This document shows, one piece after another, positions 38,076 through 49,165 of a stretch of DNA of 64,000 nucleotides. The notes under the pieces were generated by a model. The model ran no database searches. It was given only the letters and a program-made list of their open reading frames with translations, and was not told the origin of the DNA. The number at the start of each line of letters is the position of its first letter. Position 1 is the stretch's first letter. Both the position numbers and the translations under genes were made by a program. The stretch covers positions 2,537,921 to 2,601,920 of the forward strand of contig OZ038321.1 of NCBI GenBank assembly GCA_964035795.1, given 5' to 3'. This DNA is from Pterobdella sp. o SKG-2022 (taxonomy: Eukaryota > Annelida > Clitellata > Hirudinida > Piscicolidae).

Positions 38076-39231
38076 TCATGGAATCAGCAAGAATGACCAA
38101 GTCGTCGGCGTAAAGTAACTCTTCAACGCTCTAATCTCAATATTCTGTTGTATTGCCTCCATGACTATATTGAGAAGTATCGGGCTTAATATTGAGCTTT
38201 GGTGTACACTAGAGGTAATCGAGAAGGGCTCACTTAGTTTGCCGTCCAAAGTCACAAAACTAGCCTGTTTTTTGTACATAGTTTCGATGAAATTTATTAT
38301 CTATTCCGTAGTTTTCTCAAAGACCATCATATAACCTTTTTTGGTACAGAGTCAAATGCCTTGCAAGGTCAACAAAGATGCAGAACAAATTCATTTTTGC
38401 ACTGCGGTCTTTTTCTTCAAGCTGTCTAATTATGAATATACCATCCATAGTTGACCTGCCCTTTAAAAAACCTCTTTGCTGTTGTCCATTTTGGTGTCTA
38501 CATGTTCAAGCAATTTTGAGGATATAATTTCTCCAAAAACTTTAAAAGGAGTTTCCAGCTTTCTTAGACCTCTGTAATTGGCCGTTTACAGAGCATATCC
38601 TTCACCCTTATGAATGCTGCCTGTATCTGACTTCTCCCGGTCTTTTGGTATTTTCTTGCATTTAATTATAGCATTAAATATAAGGGTAAGTATGTCAGCA
38701 ATAGGTCTGCGTATCAATTCTATCGAAATTTCTGAAAAGCCGGGGGATTTTCTATTTTTGAATTTCTTCAAAGCATTTTCAGTGTCTTGTAGAGAAATGT
38801 TAGAGGGTGGACCAATTACATATTCCTGGTGGTCTAGAGTTAGCTGGTTATTGTTGGTAGTGCTGATGTTAGAATAGTGTTGCCTCCATATTTTAAACTT
38901 TTCAGCAGTCTCAAAGACAACACTGCCACTGTTATTCGAAAGAGCAAGGGAACCTGTTATGTCTTTGCGTTCGAGTTGAGCTTTTTTCAAAAGCCGGAAA
39001 AATGCGTTCGGGTGTGTTGTAATAATTTCTCGATATCTTTTTTCTTTATCTTTTACCTTGACAAAATAGACGGATTTTTTTTTTCTTAGAATTCTGATAA
39101 GCGATAAAGTCACCATTACTCTTCCATGACTTAAATGCATTTCTTTTGTATTTGATAGCGTTCGCAACCTCCTCATTCCACCAACTGGCGCCTTTAGGTA
39201 GTGGCGGTTTTCCGTTTGTTCGTCCTAACAT
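38076..39231 (-). pseudogene. LINE reverse transcriptase, fragmented
   Basis: Pieces in two or three frames. PLPKGASWWNEEVANAIKYK is the linker after the endonuclease. KFKNRKSPGFSEISIELI is the KAPGxDxIxxE-like block, and the catalytic ADD lies near 38101. The usual QGSxLSP motif reads HQSSILSP. Multiple shifts separate the blocks, so no full enzyme can be made. Confidence 0.8.
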
Positions 39232-39608
39232 GGTTTCTGCCGTACAAAGCAGTGAAGTCTTTAGTGCATTTCACATTTCTTCAAAGCAATCACGGTTATA
39301 ATTTTTGTGTTTTATCCATCTTACACTTTTGCTGAAAGCTCAACAGAAGTGTTTTGATTAAGTTCAGAAGTTTCTAATCTTTTTGGGCGGTTTATCTGTT
39401 CAAGTGAAAACCATTTTAATTTAAAGTCACAAAGTAGCAGCCTATTCTGTGAAAAACTTTCTTCATTCAGAATTATTTTTGTATTTGTGACAGTTTTTAG
39501 GTGGTTACGTCTTGTCAGTATGTAACAAATCTGTGACTGGTTACTTCCAGAAGAATACGTTACCAGGTGGTCTGGCTGCTTTGTGAAAAACTTGTTGCAT
39601 ACGGTAAG

Positions 39609-40307
39609 TTAGTGGCATTCAGATAAGTCAAGAAGGTGTATTCTTTTGTTGTTTGGCAAACCATAACGGTGACCACCATGGGATTTTGGGTGTCCGTATG
39701 CAGTTTCCCCAACACTCCCATTAAAGTCTCCGCCAATTATTAGTAATTCATTTTTGTCAATAGAGTTTATTATTTCATGTAAGTCGTCATAGAATTTATT
39801 TTTCGTTTTTTCATCCAAGCTTCTCTGAGGTGCATAGGTGGATATGACATTGTCGAATTTTAACCAAACTGACATAAGTCGGTGAGAAAATCTTTTGGCA
39901 GACAAAACGTCTTGGTCCATTCTCTCCTCACTCAAAATAACAACTTCAACAAAGCCACAGTCGTCAATAAATGTCCAGAACGCTTTATATTGACTCATCT
40001 CCCTTTCTATGTATCCTGCACCTTCAGCCTTTTGCTTGACTTCTTGGCAGCAAGCAATGTGGACTGGGCGACGATAGAGCATTTCAGCGACCTCATTAGC
40101 TCTGCCTCTGAGTGTACCAATATTGATGCTGCCAAGTCTTAGTTGTTTGGTTCTATTCGTATTTAATCTCACAGTTCGACTCAGCTTTGCGGTGCACCTG
40201 TTCGTCACTGTGGCACATGTCCGGGGCTGTATGTGCACCTTCTTCATTGCACGTTGAAGGTCGAGAAGAACCCTTATGATTTGTCTATCATTTAATTGCT
40301 CTGACAT
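39609..40307 (-). pseudogene. LINE endonuclease domain (EEP/APE fold)
   Basis: A 232-residue frame belonging to the LINE at 37.2-40.6 kb. It has LRLGSINIGTLRGRANEVAE (domain start), ACCQEVK (the catalytic QE pair), ISTYAP, and IIGGDFNGSVG (the GDFN catalytic motif). Residues up to about 90 form a basic leader. The endonuclease nicks target DNA for target-primed reverse transcription. The frame stops before the C-terminal SDH motif, so it is truncated. Confidence 0.85.
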
Positions 40308-40689
40308 TTTTGGTTTTTTTTGGCAAAGGGTTTATGAATGGATGCCCTTCCTGCTTTAACAAACTGATTAGCCGCTGTTCGACGGCGAGTTAGGTGTAGC
40401 CGCCAACTGTTGATAGACGCTTCACATAACTCACCTACATCGATGGATCCCAGACAGACATGTAGGTTTTTTCGGCCAAACGCCTGATCTTTTGGACGCC
40501 TTTCACGATCCTCAAAATGGGTTTCTAAAGTGTTTTTAATAGGTCTGGAAATCTCTTCTAGAGACTTTTTCTTTATTTTCAAGGGAAAGACTCTTCGAAA
40601 CACTAAGCGAGAAGGGACTTCGTTAATATTATTCAAACTTTAAAAAAAATCCTTAGAGTAACTCATTCAAAATAGTTTTGAAAATATAG

Positions 40690-42190
40690 CAAAGAAAAAA
40701 AAATTAATAACTATCTATATTTAAACTAATTTTGAAACTGGTTATTATGAATTTTGTGGTCGATAATTTAAAATCTACACGTGTTGACTGAGATATGCTT
40801 AGATTTAAGTTAAAATGAAGAAATGCTTATTTTAATTCCTAATGTATAGAAATTTATCTCCTTGTCTCTCCTGTTTTCACTTTCCCAAGTTCTTATTTCT
40901 TATTTAAAGTAATTTTATCAGTATCACGTTCATCTGCAACTTCGGGTCATTAAAACCATTCCTTACTGAATAATTTTCTCTTATTTTTACTCTGCCGTAT
41001 CAATTATTTCATGCTGTTTTTTGTTTAACTGTTACGCATTTTTTTAATTTTGAGAGTTTTTTTATGTATATTTAAAAAATTATTCATATTGTTTCAAGAA
41101 GTATTTAACAAAACAAGACTATAATCCTCTCCTCCCCAATAAACTTAAGTCCTTTACGATTATACCCAAAACTTAAAACCTGCATTAAATTTTGTTATAT
41201 AATCCATCAAAACTAACACACAAAATCATCACCTCCAAGAAGGCGAAAGAGCTGTGAGATACGGCTCTTTTGACAGCATTGGTGTTAGGATTGGTGGAGC
41301 AAAGTACTTCATAAGAGAAGTTTTGGACTAATTGGTGGATGGCAGTGAAGAGGTTTCGAGGGTGGTGGAAAAGTATGTGACTCAAAAAGCTCAAAACCAG
41401 GAAAAAGATGCAGAGGGCTGAAAGGTGTAGTAATCTTTTTTATAACTAAAAATCAAATTGGAAAAGTGTTTAATACACTCTAAAAAACAAGAACTAGAAC
41501 TTGTGAGTCTCACCATAAAACGTTAGCATGTCAACCTCGCATTTCTTGGAACTTGAGTGTCTTTGCATCAGAGGTTTTCAACCGAGATTAGACCGATCTC
41601 AGAAATTATTTTCGATTATATTTTTTTTTAAATATAAGTTATGGTTTTTTGCTTATTGCCTGCTATGAAGCTGTAGGAATACAAATTTTTATATAATCTT
41701 TTTATAGTAACTAATAAATATTCAAAAGAAAAAAGAAGGCGGAAGCGAGAAAGACCAAGGTGATGAGGAAGATGGCGGCAAGCATATAATAGTTTCTGGA
41801 TGCAAATGAAATGGTACTTCTGGAACCATATTATAATATGTTTCTTTATAGATGCCATTGTTTCTAATGTGGTTTTATTCCCACTATACCCAAGGTGGCC
41901 AAACTTAATTTTTTAAAAAACATACTTAAGTGTTTTTTGGTCAGATTTTTAAAAGCGTTTTTAAATCTTAAGTCAAACATGATTTAAGTACTGAAATTTT
42001 TTTGTTGAATCTCATTGCTATTCAAAATACTAAGTTGGAATTCGAGCTCCTGTTATTATTTTTATAAATCATATAGAAATATAGAATAAGAAGTAATCAC
42101 AATAATAATAAGAATAAATGAATTTATAATAACAATAACCAAAATAACAAAAACATTGATAAAAATAGTGTTAAAAAAATTAATAATAAA
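40690..42190. other. Gap between LINE and UBR-like exons, one weak ORF
   Basis: Mostly AT-rich. A minus-strand frame at 41394-41185 (FHHPRNLFTAIHQLVQN, ending in a stop) has protein-like composition, but nothing identifies it. Confidence 0.3.
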
Positions 42191-42210
42191 TGGAAACCCA
42201 CGTGTCTCAG

Positions 42211-45200
42211 AAGATGATGTTGAAGAGATAGAGGAGTGGAGCATCAAATGCGTGCAATGCGACCAGGCCATGCATAGTAGTGAGGCGTGTGTCATGCTGT
42301 ATGTCTCCAGTACTCAGTGTATGTCTTTATATTTTACTATCGATGTTATTATTGCTTTTCCACATGGAGTAGCGCCCTGTAAAACCTATCATTGCGCAAC
42401 CGAAACCCCAGTTACGAGCGATTTAATAGTCGAATTACTTATTGCTTTACTTTATTTTTTTATCTATATTTTTTTCCTATTATTTCTTTGGTAGTATGGC
42501 TACCAGGTAGAAAAATAAGAATGAAATGCCCGCAGTGTTGGGTCACGGACAGTAAAGCAACACCCACCGTTGTCGTACGTGCCTAGGAAAACCTTCGCAC
42601 ACAACTTCACTCAAATGCAGCTCTTACATACAAATTTTTATCCTAACTCTGTGAATGTTTTCATAATTATATTGATCAAATGGAAAAAAAATAATTCAAA
42701 TTATGCTTTTAACGAAAAAGCGCGAACTATGTTTGGGTGAAGAACACTTCGATAGACAAAAATAATTAATTAGAGATACCATAAATTAAGTTAAACTTTT
42801 TAGAGAAATCTTAAATTTACATATAAATAATATTTGACAATTTTTTTTACGTCGGTTTATGGAAGAACTTTATTAAATTTATTGAGCAAAATAAATAGCT
42901 ATAATTTTTGCTAATGTTTTATGATAAGGCTAAACTTATCGAAAATTATAGCTATATATTTTGCTCAATAAATTTAATAAAGTTCTTCTATAAATCGACG
43001 TAAAAAATTTGTCAAATGTTACTAGACTTATGCACCATATTCGGCAGAGAATCCAAGCAGAGTGGTATGACAGTTTGTGGCTACAGTCATGCAACCACAC
43101 CATTCACTCCAGTCTCATGGAAAGAACTATGGTGGGTCTTCTCATTTCATTTGATTGTTTTGTGTTACTTGGTAATGTTAATTTCTTTGGGGAAAAGAGA
43201 ATTTGGTTGATCTATGGCACTTGGTGAATGAGAACAGTGGTTTGGTTAATAGGTTTTCAAATGGATAGGTCGATTCAGTGAACAAGATGGTTTGAAAATT
43301 TATTATCAAATGACTATACAGACAACCCAGCAAAGAGACTTGTTACTTCAGTTCCGCAAAAGGTTGTCTGATCCAGAGTTCTGGTGTCCTTATTGTCGTC
43401 AGTTGGGCAACATCATCTTGCCTCTGCACCCAGCCAACATGTTTGTGCAACGATGCATCACACCAGATTATCACTTGGTTGTACGGCAAACTTTCTCCAG
43501 TCAGTCGATTACCCTATTATTCATCGTTATTTGCAATTAATTCTACCTGATGTTTATATCGTTATTTCATTATAAATAAGTTTCGAATATTCATAATTAA
43601 TTATTATTCATGATCTCAGTCATTAATACTGTTATCTGTTTTTTAAACCCTCAAAGGCATTTTTATTCAAAATATCACAACTCCATAGAAGGGAAAAACT
43701 TACTTTTTTCGAAGGTGAAAGTGACAATTAAACTAAAGTACTTGGAGCAGCGCACATTGGACTGGGACAGCATGGTGAAGAAGAATGCACTGGAGTGTAT
43801 TGGCATTTACAGGTTCGCCATCACAACGTCATGCCATAGTTAGTTATGCTCATATCCCTCGTTGTCTTTCACGCTCATACAAGCTTAGGCGTTCTTAATT
43901 ATGTATTTATAATTCGCTATGTAACAATTCATAAGCTATTTGTGCTTTGTATATTCATAAACTATATATTTGTTTGGTTTTCGATTGAGAAATATTTCAA
44001 CCACGTAAACTATGTTTTATAATAATAGTATAAAAACGTATACTTAATAATGCCATTCACAACATTCCAACAGAAATAATTTAAAGCTGTATTTGATGAA
44101 CAAACGACTTTTAGACTCACAAGAAAAAGCAAGACCCCTAACTTTCACACCTGCCAAGAAAGTCCACATTTCTGCCGTCTACAACTTTTCCTCCTTTTTG
44201 GCCAAGAATTACATAATGAAGGACACCCTGAGTGAACTGCTGGTGCTTAGTTCTGACAACAAGTTATGGCTTTTAATCAATGGTTTTCAATATTAGCTTT
44301 TTATCGATGGGTTTCACTGTCAGTGTTTATCAAGTTGATATATTTTTTAATGAAGAGTGCCAGCATCTTTTTACGTCCATTTCCATACTAACTGGGTTGG
44401 ACGGAGGTTCATAATGGCTTTTCTCCGCGTTTTCTTGGTTTTGAGCTAGTCCAGGTTCAAGTTTTACTCTTCTAAGGTCATGGCCTACTAATTTAGACTG
44501 TGTTTTCTTTAGCCTTTTTTTTCTTACCGTTTTTACACTTGAGCAGTTTGCCTTACTGTTGCAAAAAAAGAATGATCATCCGCTAAGCCAAGGGACAACG
44601 ATACCAGAATATCAGTCTGTCGATACCTGCTACTGGAGTCTAATGTTATCCAGGTTTTAACAGGAAGGCAGCCTTAAATTGCATGCACCGAGCTTGGTGC
44701 AGTTTAACGTCAAAGCCCAGAACCAATAACAGTATTTAAGTTAATATAAAGTTGATTTTATAAATAAATACGAAGTTGATTATTGAAAGTCTAAATAAAA
44801 AACAGTGAGAATACCAGCAACATAGCATTAGTAGACATCAGGCAACTTTTAGTCACGTCAGTCATCCTTCTTCCCACCTACAAAAAAGGTTTTTTATCAA
44901 ATTATATATATCTCATGTTTATCAATTTTTTTGTTATTATACACAATATCAGCTTTCTGAGAATTCTTTCATAGTGACACTGCACTCTCGACTGAGATTC
45001 TCTTCAGTTTTGTCTGGCAGTCTTTTGCTCCTCTTGCCATGTCGACGATTGATATCTCAGTGTTAATTATTTATTGTTAATGTGATAAAATGAAACATGA
45101 TTGGTTGATAAAAATTTTCATCATCCAATCATGTTTCAGAAAATTCAGCGTTTTCATGACTAGATTTTCACAGCGTGTATTGTAAATTTTTTTTCTCTAA

Positions 45201-45403
45201 CTCAAATCTACTTTATAAGATCATAAAGCACAATTTATTTATTTTAAAAATAGATAATGTAAGTTAGTCTTACGGAAAGCTTCGGATCTATTTTTAAAAT
45301 GAATACTTTGTGTTTGATGACTTTACAATTTGATAAAGGCTATTATCTTCTTCAAATCTACTTTACCTTAATTACTTTGTTACTCAAACCATATCATGAA
45401 CAT
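42211..45403 (+). CDS. UBR1/UBR2-like N-recognin E3 ligase, partial
   Basis: N-recognins recognise N-degrons and transfer ubiquitin through a C-terminal RING-H2. Exons, in phase: 42211-42316 (acceptor gtctcag) with KCVQCDQAMHSSEACVMLYV, the first Cys pair and the UBR VxxxFV-like strand; 43026-43131 with WLQSCNHTIHSS, the CxHxxH; 43322-43499 with DPEFWCPYCRQLGNIILPLH, matching the family's EfLCPLC..l.NtvIPl; 43689-43812 with VTIKLKYLEQ...CIGIYR, matching YTIqsiE...CL..l.R; 44074 to about 44250 (LMNKRLLDSQEKA..., end unsure); 45339-45403 with YYLLQIYFTLITLLLKPYHE, matching the lylFHLvTmahilQiLlt helix. Introns are short. N-terminal UBR box exons and the final C-terminal zinc module were not found. 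LINEs at 37-40.6 and 46-50 kb flank the piece. It may be an intact gene with TE-filled introns or a fragment. Confidence 0.68.
42345..42440 (-). repeat. Dispersed repeat containing ggggtttcggttgcgcaat, copy 3
   Basis: Inverted relative to copies at 35.6 and 36.7 kb. It lies just behind the first RING exon, inside the following intron, and extends that exon's frame artificially. Confidence 0.6.
42832..43017. mobile_element. MITE-like inverted-repeat element
   Basis: A 186-bp element whose ends are about 60-bp inverted repeats. The left arm starts atttgacaa and runs to gagcaaaata. The right arm is its reverse complement with a few mismatches. The interior (ctaatgttttatgataaggc onward) has diverged solo copies near 5981, 10828 and 45902. 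No transposase, so it is non-autonomous. A target duplication is not obvious. The element ends 7 bp before the AG acceptor of the UBR-like exon at 43026. Confidence 0.8.
44358..44408 (-). repeat. LINE 3'-tail fragment
   Basis: The reverse complement reads ccgtccaacccagttagtat, then ggaaatggacgtaaaaagatg. This is the same tail as at the end of the LINE near 47.39 kb and at 61.65 kb. Confidence 0.55.
44530..44730 (+). repeat. Dispersed repeat ending in ggtgcagtttaacg, copy 1
   Basis: Shares gatcat.cgc.aagccaa, then aatatcagtctgtcgatacc, tgctactggagtcta and a ggtgcagtttaacg end with copies at about 55195-55500 and 60080-60345. The end contains one unit of the 33-bp satellite found at 55.46-56.73 kb. 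Confidence 0.75.
45091..45138. repeat. 48-bp imperfect hairpin
   Basis: Arms tgaaacatgattggttgat and atcatccaatcatgtttca pair with one mismatch around a 10-nt AT loop. Probably a fold-back element relic. Function unknown. Confidence 0.7.
45241..45300. mobile_element. 60-bp fold-back element, relative of the 60.5-kb MITE
   Basis: Perfect 15-bp inverted ends (attttaaaaatagat and its complement) enclose ataatgtaagttagtcttac, then ggaaagcttcgg. That interior resembles one arm of the hairpin element at 60493-60620 (ataatgtgagatactcttac, then gaaaagcttcg). Confidence 0.6.
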
Positions 45404-45707
45404 GTAAGTTATAAATGTGTTACTCCAACTATATTCGATTACGTAACCCCCCTAAAACCTCCATTCACCACTAATGCAAAGGAATCAGACTCGAAAAACA
45501 TAAGCGAGTTACATTCCTTCTTCTTCCAAGGCTTCCATCCGAACCATCCCTGCTTTTTAGAGTTTGCTATTTAAACTTTTTAATATTGAATTTTAAATAA
45601 TTGTATTTTTATTTAATATTTTAACGAGTATATCTAGGGACATTAATAAATTTTATTGAGAAACAAAGCTTTCCGTTAATTGGGTAACAGTTCATGAAAA
45701 AAAACTA

Positions 45708-45800
45708 GGTGCCCGGGATGGTCTGAGAAGCTGCTCGACAGGTACTTGCAAAAGATCTGCGCACACACCAACCAGATCACAACTACTTCTATCGGACTCA
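45708..45800 (+). CDS. Candidate exon, unknown (possibly UBR-like gene)
   Basis: After an AG at 45706-45707 the frame reads CPGWSEKLLDRYLQKICAHT and NQITTTSIGLK and stops at a gttggt donor. It is clearly more GC-rich than its surroundings. Phase fits the preceding exon only if another exon lies between. Confidence 0.25.
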
Positions 45801-46024
45801 AGGTTGGTTGTGGAGGGTGGAATATATATATAAAAGATCAAATATGTATGTTTTTATTTTATTTTCAATAGTTTTTCGTTTATTTTTTCAAAACGAAGAT
45901 AGAATAATGAGTTATGGTGAGGTTGTACATTTCGAGAATTTTAGTTTTTCAATAAATTCGTATCTATAAAATTTTTATTTTTGAAGAAACAAACAAAAAG
46001 TTATATAAAGATATATATAACCTT

Positions 46025-47400
46025 GTTTCAATGGGCTTATGGGAAGCTTGGAGTGATGGAGTGGTTATTAGGATGGTCATGGCTATGTATTCAGGTAGCA
46101 AAAGTAGTCAGAATAAATAATGTGCTGGGTGATAAGTTCAGTGTGAAGGTTGGTGTCCACCAAGGTTCTGAATTGAGTCCTTTACTCTTCATCATTGTTC
46201 TAGAAGCGCTATCCAGATGTTGTATCTTGTATTGTGTGTGGGTTCGCAACTGAACAAATAAACTTTTATTAACAAGATAGAAGCACTTCACTACTCAGAG
46301 TAACTAACGATAATAACTAGAATACGAATCAACCAAATTTTATCGCACACACACAGAGTAAATGTCAAAACTTATATATTATATAGGTGCCTAGTCACTT
46401 CTTGCAGACATATACGAATTTCTATATACTAATAACAGAAACTACCCACAACACCAGAGAATGGAAAAATAGGTCCGTGTGGGAATTTTTGTATGTTGAT
46501 GACTTAGTGATTATTGCTAAAAACCTGAAATTGATGGAGGATAGTTACTGTGTTTGGAAAAACAGTATTGAAAGCAAGGGTCTTAGAGTGAACATGAAAA
46601 AAAAAAGTTATGGTCAGTGCTCTGAGTCATGGTCCAAGTTTCCAGTCTGGAAAACACTCTTGTGGAGTGTGTTTTAAAGGTTTTAGTTTCAGCTCTATAC
46701 TTTGCACTCTATGTAACCACTGGGTTCACAAACACTGTACTGGCCTAAAAAGCAAATTGGCTTCTGCCATGAATTTCAAATGTAAGGCGTGTTCAGATCC
46801 TCAAGTTAGTGATATTGATTATAAGGCCGTTGAACTTGATGGAAATAAATATGAAGTGGTTAGCCAATTTTGTTATCTAGTAGTGGAGCTGAAGCTAGTA
46901 CTATTGCCCGTGTAAGGTTTTAGGGTACTGTTACCACTGTTAGCCAGTCGGATCATTTCATTTGGAACAAAAGGGCGTTTATATGCTGCTTGTGTCAGGA
47001 GTGTTATGGTTTATGGTAGTGAGACTTGGTCTCTCGAGGTGGAAGATATTACTAGAATATCCAGAGCGGATAAGATGATGATCAGGTAGATGTGCAATGT
47101 AAGCTTAAAGAATGGCAGATCATCTGATGGATTAAGGGACAGACTAGAAATTCCAGACATCACTGAGGTACTACGCAGAAATAGACTAAAATGCTTTTGG
47201 GACGTAACAAGGATGGATGTTGGTAACCCAGCAAGTGCTTGTTGAAGTAGAGGGTAAAGTAGACCAAGAAAAACATGGTCCCAGTTAGTAAGCAATGACC
47301 TTAGAAAAATGAAACTAAATCTTGAACTTGCCAAAAACCAAAGAATGTAGAGAAACCATTATGAGACCCCGTCCAACCCATGCTAACACGGAAACGTCGC
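46025..47400 (+). mobile_element. Non-LTR retrotransposon 3' half, split by a solo LTR
   Basis: A LINE RT fragment: VKVGVHQGSELSPLLFIIVL (RT motif), LEALSR, then after an insertion WEFLYVDDLVIIAK with the catalytic VDD. It continues with a Cys/His segment (PCGVC-like, SSILCTLCNHWVHKHCTGL), QFCYLV, IPDITEVLRRNRLKCFW and SRPRKTWSQLVSNDL, and ends with the tail acccatgctaacacgg near 47385. Several stops and shifts. It is related to the minus-strand LINE at 37.2-40.6 kb and truncated at its 5' end. Confidence 0.85.
46218..46453. mobile_element. Solo LTR with CCAGA target duplication
   Basis: A 236-bp insertion starting tgttgtatcttg and ending cccacaaca, so it has TG...CA termini within a 5-bp inverted repeat TGTTG/CAACA. 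It is flanked on both sides by ccaga (46213-46217 and 46454-46458). It contains aataaa near its left third and a tatata string near its right. Removing the element and one ccaga puts LEALSR directly in frame with the following WKNRSVWEFLYVDDL, so it interrupted an already integrated LINE. No internal region remains, which implies LTR-LTR recombination. Confidence 0.8.
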
Positions 47401-48090
47401 AATGAGTTATAATGTTGCTTTATATCATCATCCTAATGTCAACCGCAGTCGAACTTTTATAACTTTGTTCTTCCAATATCGCTCATAGCTGTCTCTAAAT
47501 CTTCTTTATCAAGATTAGTATCATCAGTTAGTTGGTTGATAAAATTTCGAGCTGGTCTTTGGTAAGTTGTCGTATAGTACATTATTGCTTATGCGTTGCT
47601 GCCATTTTACATTATTCACAACTCTTAGCATTTTTGTATAGCACCCGTTTAACTTTGTTTCTAACTTTTTGGTCAATGTCCAGGTACTAGATCCATAGAG
47701 TAGCACAGAGCTCACTGTAGTATGGAAAAATGCTAATTTCAAGTTTTTTGACAGATTTGAATTCCAGATAGTATTTAGTTTTTGTAGTGCAACCCCAGCT
47801 TTACCGATTCTTACGTCAACGTCTTTCTCGTTGGAATATATTCAGGATCCTAGATAGAGAAAATCGTTTGTGGGTTTTATGCATTTTTTGTTTATTGTGA
47901 CGAGTTTTGAAAGATTTTGATTAAATGTCATATATTGTGTTTTCTTCTCATTAATGTGAAGACCTATTAGTTTGGCTGCGATTTCTGCATTATGCAACAG
48001 TTTTTCAGCTTTATCCACAGAGTCTGAAAATAGGGCAATATCATCTGCGTAGTCTATGTATGTTACACATAGTGCTGGATGTCTCTGACT

Positions 48091-49102
48091 TTAAGATTTT
48101 TCGAGAGTAAAGCCCCAATCATCTAAATTAGAGATTGCTGTTCTCATTGCATAATCTACTGCTATTATGAACAGGTAGAGTGCTAGTGTATCTCCCTGCA
48201 AAACTCCTGAGAGAATTGGAAGAAAACTTGTATCACCATCTGGGGAAATAACTTTAGCAGTAGTGTTTTTATATAGAAGTGAAATTGCGTTTACAGCTTC
48301 AAGAGGAATGCCATATGCTTTTAGTATTTCCATTAATTTTTCTCTGAATTGAATCAAAAGCTTTTTGGAAATCAACAAAAATCATAACTGCCGGTAGTGT
48401 TTTTGATTTGACTCCTTCGATTATTTTTCTCAGCGTGAGGGTTTGAGCAAGAGTGGATCGACCAGGTCTGAAACCATTTTGGTTTGTTCTCAACTTTCCG
48501 TCTAAAATTGGACGTATCCTATTGAGCAACATTTTATTGTATATTTTGGATGCTGACGAAAAGAGAGTTATTCTTCGATAATTACTGGCTATACTCAAGT
48601 CTCCCTTTTTTGGAACAAGTAAGATTTTACCTTGTAGCCAGCAGTTTGGTGCGTCACCAAGATATGTTTTGTTGCATACATTTAATAGTTCTTCGTTCAT
48701 ACAGCCTGTTTTCCACGTTTCTATTGGTATACTATCGAGGCGAGTAGCTTTGTTATTTTGAAAAGACTTTATAGAAGCTTGAAGCTCGATTTCAGTAAAT
48801 TCACCAGTTTTAATTGGGAGAGTATCGAATACTTTTGGTACGGGTTGATCATCTATCTCCGGTGATTGTCCGAGAAGCTTTTGAAAGTGACCTTTCCAAA
48901 TAGCAAGACGTTCATCTGTGTTGATTGCTTTGATTCGACCACGTTTTGAGCCTTTTCTTCTCTTCCCTTCATTCACTGTATCCCATACTAGTCTAGAATG
49001 GTGATTTATGTGCGCATTTTTGATTTCCTTTATTTTGCTTTTTACGTAATTTTTTTGTTCTTCATCACAAGCATGGTTTAGATCTTTTTTTGCTTTTTCC
49101 AC
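48091..49102 (-). pseudogene. LINE reverse transcriptase, second family
   Basis: A 267-residue frame (49102-48299) contains the fingers and palm: NNKATRLDSIPIETWK, LVPKKGDLSIASNYRRITL, NQNGFRPGRSTLAQTLTLR and VDFQKAFDSIQR (first catalytic Asp). A shifted frame (48378-48091) continues with AYGIPLEAVNAISLLYKNT and LQGDTLALYLFIIAVDYAMR. The ADD motif follows near 48040. Confidence 0.85.
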
Positions 49103-49165
49103 AAGTAGGGTGTTTCTAAAATCGTTTTTTTCTTTCTTGCGTTTGAAAGCTTCGTTCAGCTCATT

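Larger units (their letters stand above)
37215..40636 (-). mobile_element. APE-type non-LTR retrotransposon, decayed
   Basis: A LINE read right to left: an ORF1-like leader (40636-40292), an apurinic-type endonuclease, a reverse transcriptase broken by frameshifts, a Cys-rich C-terminal segment and a terminal (RPRKTW-like) domain. It ends in a TGATGA-rich tail near 37210-37230. The RT catalytic block LYADDLVILADS is intact at about 38101-38085. Its relative at 46.0-47.4 kb shares the zinc-binding segment and the C-terminal PxMTWxxxVxxDL motif. The clade is not assigned. Stops and frameshifts make it inactive. Confidence 0.85.

Noticed and set aside
38614..40142. Plus-strand ORFs across the 37-40 kb LINE
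   Set aside because: Antisense shadows of the LINE endonuclease and reverse transcriptase frames.
42521..42640. NrdR-like zinc ribbon (MKCPQCWVTDSKATPTVVVR)
   Set aside because: The CPxC, DS and VVVR spacing recalls a bacterial NrdR zinc ribbon, but the second Cys pair is absent without a frameshift and the island lies in an intron next to a dispersed repeat. Too weak to annotate.
45299..45574. 91-codon ORF taken as one exon
   Set aside because: Only 45339-45403 matches the UBR helix and ends at a gtaagt donor. The rest reads through intron.
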